Of a DNA stretch of 10,220 bases, positions 1 to 6,870 are shown piece after piece. This DNA comes from Nitrospinae bacterium RIFCSPLOWO2_12_FULL_45_22 (lineage in GTDB: Bacteria; 2-12-FULL-45-22). The stretch is from assembly GCA_001803565.1 (NCBI GenBank), contig MHDQ01000101.1, positions 1 through 10,220 on the forward strand, in the 5' to 3' direction. Within the stretch, counting starts at the first letter, position 1; each line of letters begins with the position of its first letter. The position numbers and the translations under genes are program-made. The notes under the pieces are model-generated. The model did no database searches and was not told the DNA's origin. It worked only from the letters and a program-made list of their open reading frames with translations.

Positions 1-63
1 CTATTTTGGTAAAAATAGGACATTTCTATTTTGGCTTGACATCTGAGCAAAAAATGCTTGACA
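1..63. repeat. Short direct repeats upstream of the cold-shock promoter
   Basis: CTATTTTGG occurs at 1-9 and 26-34, 25 bp apart, and the first copy also forms an inverted repeat (CTATTTT 1-7, AAAATAG 12-18). Directly after this, GCTTGACA occurs at 34-41 and 56-63, 22 bp apart or about two helical turns, so a perfect TTGACA appears twice. The repeats are seen directly. A role as a regulator-binding region or as tandem promoter elements is inference, and the feature is cut by the window start. Confidence 0.4.
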
Positions 64-86
64 AAATAAGACGGATCGAGTAATTT
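58..86 (+). promoter_or_regulatory. Sigma-70-type promoter of the cold-shock gene
   Basis: A consensus -35 TTGACA lies at 58-63, followed by a 17-bp spacer and a -10 like TAATTT at 81-86. Transcription would start near 93 and leave a leader of roughly 78 nt. A second TTGACA at 36-41 has no good -10 at the usual distance. The -35 match is exact and the -10 only fair. Confidence 0.5.
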
Positions 87-103
87 GATACACAGTTTGT
101 TGG

Positions 104-134
104 TAGGATAGAAGGAGGGTAGTTTTCTATCCTA
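104..134 (+). promoter_or_regulatory. Hairpin in the cold-shock gene leader with a decoy SD in its loop
   Basis: TAGGATAGAA (104-113) pairs perfectly with TTCTATCCTA (125-134), giving a 10-bp stem with an 11-nt loop. The loop carries GGAGGG (114-119). The octamer AGGAGGGT occurs both here (113-120) and at the real ribosome binding site (155-162). Cold-shock genes are known to use structured leaders for temperature-dependent stability and translation. A switch here is inferred from position and structure only. Confidence 0.5.
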
Positions 135-170
135 TAGTACAGTTTTATTTTAGGAGGAGGGTTTGTAGTA

Positions 171-371
171 ATGTTAAGAGGTAAGGTTAAGTGGTTCAAT
201 GATTCTAAGGGTTATGGTTTTATTGAGCAGGAGTCAGGTGAAGACGTCTTTGTCCATTATACTGCTGTTCAAGGTGATGGATTTAAATCCTTAACCCAGG
301 GCCAGGATGTACAGTTTGAAGTTGTTCAAGGCCCCAAAGGTCTCCAGGCTGCTAACGTCGTTAGGGCCTAA
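171..371 (+). CDS. csp: CspA-family cold-shock protein
   Basis: This 66-aa protein is a single cold-shock (OB-fold) domain that binds single-stranded RNA and DNA. Such proteins act in the cytoplasm as RNA chaperones or antiterminators. Both RNA-binding motifs are visible: RNP1 as KGYGFI at residues 13-18 and RNP2 as VFVHY near residues 26-30. The N-terminal [16 protein letters not shown] block is typical and the length is the normal one. The ATG at 171 is preceded by a strong ribosome binding site, AGGAGGAGGG at 152-161. The gene is monocistronic, with its own promoter, leader hairpin and strong terminator at 390-432. Which stress induces it cannot be read from the sequence; many family members are constitutive or growth-phase controlled. 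The family assignment is very secure, but the exact paralogue letter is not. Confidence 0.97.
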   Translation: MLRGKVKWFNDSKGYGFIEQESGEDVFVHYTAVQGDGFKSLTQGQDVQFEVVQGPKGLQAANVVRA

Positions 372-389
372 GCAGGAGGTGCGGCCCAC

Positions 390-432
390 AAAAGAACCCT
401 AATGAGGATCAACTTCATTAGGGTTCTTTTTT
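390..432 (+). terminator. Rho-independent terminator after the cold-shock gene
   Basis: A perfect 16-bp stem is formed by 390-405 and 415-430 (core AGAACCCTAATGA with TCATTAGGGTTCT) around a 9-nt loop. The T run reaches 432. It lies 18 bp after the stop codon, so the cold-shock gene is transcribed apart from khpA. Confidence 0.92.
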
Positions 433-480
433 CTACATTACTGCACTGGTAGCGAAGGGATATAATAAGGAGACTTTCCC

Positions 481-723
481 ATGGAAATAGCTTTGAAAGA
501 CCTGGTTGGTTATATGGCAAAGGCTATAGTTGACAATCCTGAAAAGGTAGAAGTCAATGGGGTAGAGGGTGAAAACTCTATAGTAATAGAGCTAAAGGTT
601 GCCAGGGACGATATTGGTAAAGTAATCGGAAAGCAAGGTAAGACTATCACTGCTATACGGACTATCTTGAATGCTGCCAGAGCCCAAAAAAAGAAAAGAC
701 ATATCCTGGAATTGATCGAATAA
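481..723 (+). CDS. khpA: KhpA-type KH-domain RNA-binding protein
   Basis: This 80-aa protein consists almost entirely of one KH domain. The nucleic-acid-binding GxxG loop is GKQG at residues 50-53, inside a typical IGKVIGKQGKTI context, followed by the helix TAIRTILNAA and a basic KKKR tail. KhpA (YlqC) is a small cytoplasmic RNA chaperone. In Gram-positive bacteria it pairs with KhpB/EloR and affects cell division and envelope synthesis. The ATG at 481 has a clear SD, AAGGAG, at 467-472. In many bacteria khpA lies between rpsP and rimM/trmD, but here it follows a cold-shock gene and precedes an envelope lipoprotein, with none of the ribosomal operon visible. No KhpB homologue is in the window. 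The identity is secure from length and motif, while the partner and RNA targets are unknown. Confidence 0.94.
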   Translation: MEIALKDLVGYMAKAIVDNPEKVEVNGVEGENSIVIELKVARDDIGKVIGKQGKTITAIRTILNAARAQKKKRHILELIE

Positions 724-758
724 CCAGCGGCACTACCCGGGATTTCTATGTAAGCAAA

Positions 759-2621
759 TTGTGGCGCAAAAATCTCTTTTTAATATTATCTTTTATCCTG
801 ATTGTCTCGTTTCTTTCGCATTGCCTCCCACCACGATATTTCCCTAAGGCAGATCAAAAGGCTCTTCAGAATGCCCTGGAATTGTACCACCAGGGAAAAC
901 AAGAACCGGCTTTAGCAGCCTTCAAATCCTTTACCGCCAGGTTCCCGCAAAGTACTTACCTTAGCGAGGCCCTCTTTTATATCGGTATTATATATCGCCA
1001 GAAGAAAGAGCCTGGAAAGGCCCTAGAATATTTTAACCAGAGCCTTCGCTACTCTCCTCCTGTCCAACTCCAGGGCCAGATTTATAAACAAGCCGGCCTA
1101 AGTTATTCTCAACTCAAAGCCTACCAGGGTGCTATTAAATATTATAAAAAGGCATTGCATATGAGTAGCAGACCGGAGGAAAAGGGAGAGATTAGCCTCC
1201 TATTGGGCCGGTCGTATCAAAAGATGGGTAATTCATCCCAGGCATTGAAAGAATACCTCCGTGCCTTAAAATATAAGCCAGGTGTAGAACTTATGACCAG
1301 GGCCAAAGACGGCCTGATCAACTTAATTCTCGAAATAAGCAATACCAATGAATTAGTCCCTTTGAAAGAAGAGAAAGACTTAGCTGAGGAGACCCGGGGT
1401 TATGTATACTATAGGTTAGCAGAGCTATATTTTTCCCACCATGAGCATGAAGCGGCCCGCAAAGCATTACAGGAATATAATAGGCTTTTCCCAACCCATC
1501 CCTACCAGGAAAAAGCCACTACCCTGTTAAGAAAGATTGACGAGTTAATACTCTCTATTTCTCAATCCTATACGGACCGGATAGGCTGTATCCTGCCTCT
1601 ATCAGGGAAGTATGGCCCTATTGGGCAGAAAATCCTAAATGGGATAAAATTGGCTTTTTTGACCGCATCTATCCCCGCCGGTAAGGGAGAGTACCGATTG
1701 GTGGTAAAAGATTCCGGCACTATCCCACAGAAGGTCATGTCAGCCTTGGAAGCCTTAGCCACCCAAGAAAAGGTGTTAGCAGTAATCGGCCCTGTTTTAG
1801 ATGAGGAATTAAAAAGTGTCACCCCTATAGCCGCTAAATACCATATTGCCTTAGTCTCTCCTTCGGCCGCTGATGGGGCCCGGCTCCAGCCAAACCCATA
1901 TATATTCAGGACCATTCCCAATATCCGGCAATGGGGACGCCAGATGGCCGACTTTGCTATCAAAAAGTTATATTTAACCACCCTTGCTATCCTGTATCCC
2001 TATACCCCTTACGGCACTCAGCTCAAGGACTCATTTAGCGAAAGGGTAGTAGAGTTAGGGGGCAATATCAGCAAGATAGTATCATATAAAGCAGCCAGTA
2101 GTGACTTAGCTACTGAGCTAAGAGACCTTGTAGGGTATGGAAGTAGCGGGTTGTCCCCCCAGAGTATCTTCTTACCAGAAGATTATTATGGGCTGAGGCT
2201 CATTGCCCCCCAATTAGCCTATTATTTAGCGAATCAGGTGGTTCTGCTAAGCTGCTGCTATAAGGAACCTCCACCATTAGGCGATATAAAGCGGGGTGGG
2301 TTAGAGGGGGCCATATTTATGGTAGAATTCTTTCTCTCCTCAACTGATCCTAAGATAAAGGTCTTTGTAGATAGTTTTAAAAAGACTTTTGGTATAGAGC
2401 CCGACTATTGGGCAGCCCTGGGCTATGATGCAGCCAATATTATCTTCCATATCCTCCAGCAATACACGGTACAAAATAGGGAGAGCGTCAAAGACCTCCT
2501 CTTAGGAATAAAATACTTCTCGGGGGTAACGGGCAGAATAACTTTCTTACCTGACGGGACGGCAGAAAAAACACCTTTTATACTTAAGATTGAAGGGGGA
2601 CGATTTGTCCAATTAAATTAG
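759..2621 (+). CDS. LpoA-like protein: TPR repeats plus type I periplasmic-binding domain
   Basis: The 620-aa product starts with a hydrophobic export signal (residues 5-20) after a WRK charge patch. C22 in LSHC may be a lipidation site, though His at -1 is unusual for a lipobox. Residues about 35-260 are helical tetratricopeptide-type repeats (FYIGIIYRQKKEPGKALEYF, YKQAGLSYSQLKAYQGAIKY). From about 272 a type I periplasmic-binding fold begins (DRIGCILPLSGKYGPIGQ, later VIGPVLDEELKSVTPIAAKY), as in branched-chain amino-acid receptors. This order matches LpoA-like activators of penicillin-binding proteins, and no ABC transporter genes are adjacent, so an envelope-assembly role is more likely than nutrient uptake. 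That role is inference. The start is TTG at 759, the only start in this frame that includes the signal peptide, and it has a poor ribosome binding site. It lies 35 bp after khpA and is probably cotranscribed with it. Confidence 0.88.
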   Translation: MWRKNLFLILSFILIVSFLSHCLPPRYFPKADQKALQNALELYHQGKQEPALAAFKSFTARFPQSTYLSEALFYIGIIYRQKKEPGKALEYFNQSLRYSPPVQLQGQIYKQAGLSYSQLKAYQGAIKYYKKALHMSSRPEEKGEISLLLGRSYQKMGNSSQALKEYLRALKYKPGVELMTRAKDGLINLILEISNTNELVPLKEEKDLAEETRGYVYYRLAELYFSHHEHEAARKALQEYNRLFPTHPYQEKATTLLRKIDELILSISQSYTDRIGCILPLSGKYGPIGQKILNGIKLAFLTASIPAGKGEYRLVVKDSGTIPQKVMSALEALATQEKVLAVIGPVLDEELKSVTPIAAKYHIALVSPSAADGARLQPNPYIFRTIPNIRQWGRQMADFAIKKLYLTTLAILYPYTPYGTQLKDSFSERVVELGGNISKIVSYKAASSDLATELRDLVGYGSSGLSPQSIFLPEDYYGLRLIAPQLAYYLANQVVLLSCCYKEPPPLGDIKRGGLEGAIFMVEFFLSSTDPKIKVFVDSFKKTFGIEPDYWAALGYDAANIIFHILQQYTVQNRESVKDLLLGIKYFSGVTGRITFLPDGTAEKTPFILKIEGGRFVQLN

Positions 2622-2639
2622 CGCAGGCTAAAGCCTGCG
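2622..2639. repeat. REP-like short palindrome between convergent genes
   Basis: CGCAGGCT (2622-2629) and AGCCTGCG (2632-2639) form a perfect 8-bp inverted repeat with a 2-nt centre, starting right after the stop of the LpoA-like gene. No T run follows on either strand, so it is not a classical intrinsic terminator. From memory, the same AGGCTAAAGCCT core appears as a dispersed intergenic palindrome in many environmental bacteria. Only one copy is in this window. Confidence 0.6.
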
Positions 2640-2687
2640 ACTACCCCAAAACCGCATTATTAAAATGAAAATTCCTATACTATTAAA

Positions 2688-4154
2688 TTAATCCCGGACT
2701 GCTTCTATACTGCGATAGACCAGTTGTTTGGCGAAGGGGTGTTCCAGTATCTTATCTCCTACCATATCTCCCAGGCCCAGGGCAGCCGCTAATGCTAACC
2801 GGGCTTCTTCCTGGCGCTCAGTAGCCCATAAAAAGTAGGCCATCTCTTCCAGCCTTCCTCGATAAATGGCCCTTTTTTCGGGGCTAAAAAACTCCCTGAC
2901 TATTTCCTGATAAACTTCTTCAACCCTCTCCCTCTGTAAATATTCAGAGACAATAATAAGACTTTGCTCGATCTCCCTTAGCTTTAATAGGTATCTCTCT
3001 AGTTCCGCTGCTGGAATGAGCCAGGAACCGAATTCTTTCAGTTCCAAAAGTGAGCTAGACCTATGAAGGAAATACGGGCTTTCACTCACAGATTCTACCG
3101 GTATCTCCTGATAGATAAGGGCCCCTTGCTTATCCTCAGCTTTCCTGGTTAATATATAACCAAGGGTAGCCAGAAATTCCCTGGGGAGTTCCTGGCCGGC
3201 TTTTTTATTGATCTCCTGGCACTCAGCTATCAGGGCCATAGCATACGCTGGTGGTATCTCGATAACCTCCGTGCTTTTTATAACCTTATCTATCGCCAGG
3301 GTCACAACCTTCTTCGGGCCATCACCAGCTTGACAATCCATAATCCCCTGGGTATCACTCAGCAAGAGGGTTATAAACTGCATCTGGGCCATAGGCAAAG
3401 ACTTTAATAGATGGATAAGCCGATTTCCTTGCCCATCAATAAAGCTGACCCAGGCCTGCTTAATGATATTATGATCCGGGGCAGTAAGGACAGACTTAGG
3501 GGGCATCTTGATCCCCTGGCCAGTAATCTCTGCAGGAAAAGCCACTCCTCTTAAGCGATAGAGTAGTTTTTTGGCAAATTTTTGTACTAGTTTATTCTGT
3601 TCTGTGGCAGCTACCTCTTGCAAGACATCCTTCGATTCGGGGATTTCAATAGTGGCCAGGACCTCCAGGGCCATTAGGGCATAATTATCCGCAGACTTCT
3701 GATAAACCATCTTTAGGAAAGGCAATACTGCCTCTCCCTTTTCTTTTACTAAGTCTTGTATAATAGCTTTAGCTAAGGGTTCCGGGAGTCTCACCAGACG
3801 ATTAATTATACCACCCAGATAAGTATTCTCCTCTAAACCCTTATCGGCAGGGCGATTAAATAGGGCATGGCGGATGCCTTGCTCCTCCTCTAAAAGTCTC
3901 TCTTCCTCAGGAGCTACCCTGTCACCCAACCTCTTCCTTATTTCCAGGGCAGTAGTTCTAAAATCCCTGGGCAGACTGAAGTCCTTATCTATAGCCACTA
4001 ATAACGGCAAGCAACTTGTCTGCGTCATAAATTCCATAAGGGTAGAAAAATCCTGCGGGGTGAGGGCCTTTAATCTTTTTAGTAGCCATCCTTTAGGAAT
4101 AGTCGCTGGGGATTTTAACTTTTCCAGGATATCAGAAAGGAGAGGGGTACTCAT
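2688..4154 (-). CDS. HEAT-like helical repeat protein of unknown function
   Basis: This 488-aa protein has no signal peptide or membrane segment and is predicted cytoplasmic. It is almost wholly helical. Residues of roughly 115-205 read like HEAT/ARM repeats (EAVLPFLKMVYQKSADNYAL, then MALEVLATIEIPESKDVLQ). A charged linker with few hydrophobics follows near 205-230. The C-terminal 110 residues form another helical block rich in Glu, Arg and Leu, including AYFLWATERQEEARLALAAA. I see no catalytic motif. Its ATG directly follows the TAG of the upstream secreted-protein gene (TAGATG), with a weak AGGAAG further upstream, so translation is probably coupled. It is the last gene of the apparent gltX-led unit. 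The function is unknown; such repeats usually serve as protein-binding scaffolds. Confidence 0.85.
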   Translation of the reverse strand: MSTPLLSDILEKLKSPATIPKGWLLKRLKALTPQDFSTLMEFMTQTSCLPLLVAIDKDFSLPRDFRTTALEIRKRLGDRVAPEEERLLEEEQGIRHALFNRPADKGLEENTYLGGIINRLVRLPEPLAKAIIQDLVKEKGEAVLPFLKMVYQKSADNYALMALEVLATIEIPESKDVLQEVAATEQNKLVQKFAKKLLYRLRGVAFPAEITGQGIKMPPKSVLTAPDHNIIKQAWVSFIDGQGNRLIHLLKSLPMAQMQFITLLLSDTQGIMDCQAGDGPKKVVTLAIDKVIKSTEVIEIPPAYAMALIAECQEINKKAGQELPREFLATLGYILTRKAEDKQGALIYQEIPVESVSESPYFLHRSSSLLELKEFGSWLIPAAELERYLLKLREIEQSLIIVSEYLQRERVEEVYQEIVREFFSPEKRAIYRGRLEEMAYFLWATERQEEARLALAAALGLGDMVGDKILEHPFAKQLVYRSIEAVRD

Positions 4155-4463
4155 CTATCTTATATTCTTCCTGGCCTCGCGGGTTATCGCTTCTACCTCC
4201 TTGGGGCTTATTCGCCACTTTTCCCCCAGTAGTTTTAAGACAGATTGTTCATCGGGGTCTATGTGGCCGTCATTATAGAGGTAAAATTTTACCAGTCTCT
4301 GATATTCATATTTAACGGTAGCTTTGTCATTAGCGGATTTATTAGTTGTCACATCTTGTCTCCCAACCATATCACCTTTATCTCCGGCTGATACGAATAA
4401 AGGAAAAAGGAGCACAAAGCCAAGGATAGGGATTAGTAAGCAAGGCATCTTTTTACCTGACAT
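4155..4463 (-). CDS. Small secreted TerB/EF-hand-like helical protein
   Basis: From the ATG at 4463 the product is 102 aa. A signal peptide covers residues 1-26 (KK charge patch, hydrophobic core, cleavage likely after VSA). A polar linker follows, then a C-terminal helical domain at about 50-100 with YNDGHIDPDEQSVL. That stretch resembles the second half of an EF-hand loop, or the acidic start of TerB-like domains (DGxID..E), and is followed by LGEKWRISPKEVEAI. The location is predicted to be the periplasm. The frame is open upstream to 4616, but those 51 residues are a translation of a dispersed repeat, and the ATG at 4463 has a good GGGAGG site 5 nt upstream. The gene directly abuts the HEAT-like gene. 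Function unknown; metal binding is possible but unproven. Confidence 0.78.
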   Translation of the reverse strand: MSGKKMPCLLIPILGFVLLFPLFVSAGDKGDMVGRQDVTTNKSANDKATVKYEYQRLVKFYLYNDGHIDPDEQSVLKLLGEKWRISPKEVEAITREARKNIR

Positions 4464-4468
4464 TTTTT

Positions 4469-4474
4469 CCTCCC
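4469..4474 (-). promoter_or_regulatory. Ribosome binding site that fixes the start at 4463
   Basis: GGGAGG on the minus strand lies 5 nt before the ATG at 4463. The upstream in-frame starts lie inside the repeat element and do not lead into a signal peptide. This decides for the 102-aa form over the 153-aa form. Confidence 0.75.
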
Positions 4475-4489
4475 AGTTTCTTCGAACCA

Positions 4490-4643
4490 GCAATTCTCGG
4501 TGAAAATCTTCCGGGGATTGCTTCGTCCCCCCCCACCTTTTCGGGTGGATGCCCGCTACTCGCAATGACATTACGAAACCCTTTCTGTCATTGCGAGCAA
4601 AGCGAAGCAATCTCAAAGATTTACAAGCTCACCGAAGAATTGC
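4490..4643. repeat. 154-bp imperfect palindromic element (MITE/REP-like)
   Basis: Nested inverted arms are visible. GCAATTCTCGGTGA (4490-4503) pairs with TCACCGAAGAATTGC (4629-4643) with one extra base. AAATCTT (4504-4510) pairs with AAGATTT (4616-4622), GATTGCTTCG (4516-4525) with CGAAGCAATC (4603-4612), and CTCGCAATGACA (4559-4570) with TGTCATTGCGAG (4586-4597). The CATTGCGAGC..AGCGAAGCAATC core is, from memory, a common intergenic repeat in many bacteria and often produces spurious ORFs. It lies between the lipoprotein gene and the secreted-protein gene. No convincing target duplication is seen. A related core occurs in the element at 6871-7013. Confidence 0.85.
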
Positions 4644-4668
4644 GCTTTCGGAGCAGATGCATGGTTTA

Positions 4669-5235
4669 TCAGAATTTCTCCAGCTCATTCTCCAGGATAA
4701 CCTCATAGTCTGTCCAGCTTTCTCCATCTTTATGCGATGCTAGAATCTTTCTTAATTCATCTTCCGTTAAATCTCCTGGTACATACTTTTCATAACAAGG
4801 GTATTCTTTCCCCCTCCTTAAATCAGCCGTATCTAACTCGGCTACAAACCTGCCCAGATAAAACACTTTGCCCGGCCTAATAATAAAGAGTTTAATAAGA
4901 GGCTCGTGATCTACCGTTACATCTTGATAGCCAAACCGGATAAACTTAAGGGTATAAATCCCGGGAGGGACATTAGGGATAGCATAAAACCCCTCACTGT
5001 CAGTATGGGTCTGGTAAACTGCTCCAGAAATAACTTCCTCCAGAGTAACCTCCAGCTTATCTTTTCTCTCCCCACCCCCCCGGCGCCAGTGAAAGGCACA
5101 GTTTCCTATGATCAGGGATTTTCCACTTTCGGGAGGTAGGGAAGAAGATTGAGGGAGGAGGGAACAGGCGGGCCAGGTTAAAAGAATAATGATTACTAGT
5201 ATTAATATATTTTTGGTTCTTATCCTCTCGATCAT
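4669..5235 (-). CDS. Lipoprotein with carboxypeptidase-regulatory-like domain
   Basis: This 188-aa protein begins with a charged N-terminus and a strong hydrophobic stretch (residues 10-19) ending in TWPAC. C24 is the likely lipidated residue, though Trp at -3 is not the standard lipobox. Residues about 45-108 form a small beta-sandwich like the carboxypeptidase regulatory (transthyretin-like) domain, with the typical THTDSEGFYAIPNVPPGIYT turn and then LKFIRFGYQDV. A further short beta region and an acidic helical tail (DLTEDELRKILASHKDGE) complete it. Such domains usually serve in adhesion or as structural modules in envelope proteins and have no enzymatic residues. An AAGGAG-like site lies about 12 nt before the ATG, a rather long spacing. 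It starts 54 bp after gltX ends, in the same direction. The exact role is unknown. Confidence 0.85.
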   Translation of the reverse strand: MIERIRTKNILILVIIILLTWPACSLLPQSSSLPPESGKSLIIGNCAFHWRRGGGERKDKLEVTLEEVISGAVYQTHTDSEGFYAIPNVPPGIYTLKFIRFGYQDVTVDHEPLIKLFIIRPGKVFYLGRFVAELDTADLRRGKEYPCYEKYVPGDLTEDELRKILASHKDGESWTDYEVILENELEKF

Positions 5236-5289
5236 CTAAACTCTTTTCTCCTTCTTTTTGTCATTTGTTATTTCACCATTAATCAATGA

Positions 5290-6732
5290 CTAATGACCCA
5301 AAGCGGTAGCTGCCTCATGCCCTTCGATATACTCCAGGGCCTTCTGGAGTCGTCCAAGGACCTTTTCTTTTCCCATTATAGATATAACCTCATAGATACC
5401 TGGGCTTACTGTCCCACCAGTAAGAGAAACCCGTACTGGCTGGGCAATATTTACCAGCTTGATCGTATGCTGAGACAATATATAAGAAAATACCTCCTGG
5501 ATAGCTGCCTCACTAAAATCTGTCAGTTGCCCCAGCCGCCTCAGTAGCTCTTCTAGCAAAGGAGCAATGTCTGGCCGAAGGAATTTCCTGGCCGCCTGGG
5601 CATCGTAAGAAATCTCTTCTTTAAAGAAATATTCCGCTGCTTCTGCCATTTCTTCTAAGGTCTTACACCTCTCCTGCAACGACTTTACTACTCTAGGGAA
5701 GGTATCCAGAGAAATCTGGTTATCTTGATTCAAGCTACCTTTCCTCTTCAACTGGTCTTCTAATAACTCAGCCATGCGATTAATATTACCGGTTTTTATA
5801 TAGTGATTGTTTAGCCAGAGTAATTTTTCCTGATTAAATACCGCCGGTGCTTTATTTACCTTTTCTAACTCAAATAGCTCTATCAATTCCTCTTTACTAA
5901 AGATCTCTTGATCACCATAGGCCCAGCCGAGCCTTACCAGATAATTTATTAACGCCTCGGGCAAATATCCCTTCTCTCGATAAGTTAGAATTGACTCGGC
6001 ACCATGGCGTTTGCTCAGGCGGGCTTTATCTGGTCCTAAAATCATGGGTAGATGGGCGAAGGCTGGCATAGGGGCCCCTAAAGCCATATAAAGATTTATC
6101 TGGCGGGAGGTATTAGTTAAATGGTCATCTCCCCTAATTACATGGGTAATCGCCATTGTTATATCATCCACCACATTCACAAAATTATAAGTAGGAGTGG
6201 AGTCAGAACGGACTAGAATCAGGTCATCTAGTTGGGAATTAGCTACCGTAACCTGGCCCCGAATGATATCCTGAAAGCTAACCTCTCCTTCCTGGGGTGT
6301 CTTAAAGCGAATAACCGGGACCCTATCAGGAATAGGGGTATTACGCTCCCGACAAGTCCCATCATATTTAGGTGGTTGGCCCCTCTTCTGGGCCGCTATC
6401 CTTTTCTGTTCCAGCTCTTCGGCTGAACAGTAGCAATAATAAGCCTTCCCCTCAGCTAATAACTGCTCAGCATAAGTCCGGTAGATACCAGACCGCTCAG
6501 TCTGACGGTACGGCCCTTCATCCCAATCTAACCCCAACCAGGAAAGGCCCTCCAGGATACTATGGATATACTCTTCCGTTGACCTGGAGCGATCAGTATC
6601 CTCTATCCGCAAGATAAATTTAGCCCCCTGATGCCGGGCAAATAGCCAATTAAAAAGGGCGGTCCGTACCCCACCCAGGTGCAAATGTCCCGTAGGACTG
6701 GGGGCAAACCGTACCCTTATATCTGCATCCAT
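5290..6732 (-). CDS. gltX: Glutamyl-tRNA synthetase
   Basis: This class I aminoacyl-tRNA synthetase charges tRNA-Glu with glutamate using ATP in the cytoplasm. From the proposed start it is 480 aa, the usual length for bacterial GluRS. The HIGH signature is HLHLGG at 16-21 within [14 protein letters not shown], and the KMSKS equivalent is RLSKR at 238-242. A zinc-site remnant is visible (C100, C102, C127). The C-terminal anticodon-binding part ends with [20 protein letters not shown]. The frame has an earlier ATG at 6753, which would add 7 residues. I prefer 6732 because GAAGGA lies 9 nt upstream and the conserved region begins 5 residues later, whereas the ATG at 6753 has only a poor site. 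It leads the unit with the three downstream envelope or unknown genes. Whether it is discriminating or also charges tRNA-Gln cannot be told here. Confidence 0.96.
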   Translation of the reverse strand: MDADIRVRFAPSPTGHLHLGGVRTALFNWLFARHQGAKFILRIEDTDRSRSTEEYIHSILEGLSWLGLDWDEGPYRQTERSGIYRTYAEQLLAEGKAYYCYCSAEELEQKRIAAQKRGQPPKYDGTCRERNTPIPDRVPVIRFKTPQEGEVSFQDIIRGQVTVANSQLDDLILVRSDSTPTYNFVNVVDDITMAITHVIRGDDHLTNTSRQINLYMALGAPMPAFAHLPMILGPDKARLSKRHGAESILTYREKGYLPEALINYLVRLGWAYGDQEIFSKEELIELFELEKVNKAPAVFNQEKLLWLNNHYIKTGNINRMAELLEDQLKRKGSLNQDNQISLDTFPRVVKSLQERCKTLEEMAEAAEYFFKEEISYDAQAARKFLRPDIAPLLEELLRRLGQLTDFSEAAIQEVFSYILSQHTIKLVNIAQPVRVSLTGGTVSPGIYEVISIMGKEKVLGRLQKALEYIEGHEAATALGH

Positions 6733-6741
6733 TCGCTGCTT

Positions 6742-6747
6742 TCCTTC
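6742..6747 (-). promoter_or_regulatory. Ribosome binding site favouring the gltX start at 6732
   Basis: GAAGGA on the minus strand lies 9 nt before the ATG at 6732. It falls inside the possible longer reading frame that begins at 6753, whose own upstream sequence (AAGAAAAT) is a weak site. Confidence 0.5.
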
Positions 6748-6762
6748 TGCCATATTTTCTTA

Positions 6763-6768
6763 ATTATA
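6763..6768 (-). promoter_or_regulatory. Possible -10 element of the gltX operon promoter
   Basis: The minus strand reads a perfect TATAAT here. Transcription would start near 6756, about 24 nt before the preferred gltX ATG at 6732 but only 3 nt before the ATG at 6753, which again favours the shorter form. The -35 at the right distance is poor (TGGTTT), so this is a tentative call. Confidence 0.4.
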
Positions 6769-6870
6769 TCCCTGACCGGGTAAAAAAACCAGTGCTATCC
6801 AGGATTATCGGGATTCTCTTTCCAACCCTGACATTAAAGCCACCCAACCTGTCTCTTTGTGGTAACAAGT

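Noticed and set aside
461-466. Perfect TATAAT just before khpA as a promoter -10
   Set aside because: Transcription would start near 473, after the SD at 467-472, and no good -35 lies 16-18 bp upstream. It is more likely chance AT-rich sequence before the ribosome site.
1568-1981. 137-codon antisense frame in the LpoA-like gene
   Set aside because: It lies inside the well-supported periplasmic-binding domain on the other strand and has no ribosome site or recognisable motif.
3874-4278. 134-codon + strand frame across the HEAT-like and secreted-protein genes
   Set aside because: It spans two coupled genes on the opposite strand, has Ser-rich low-information composition, and shows no domain.
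5255-5300. TCATTAG/TCATTGA tandem pattern between gltX and the lipoprotein gene
   Set aside because: Only two short imperfect units are present, and they partly overlap the gltX stop region. Too little to call a repeat.
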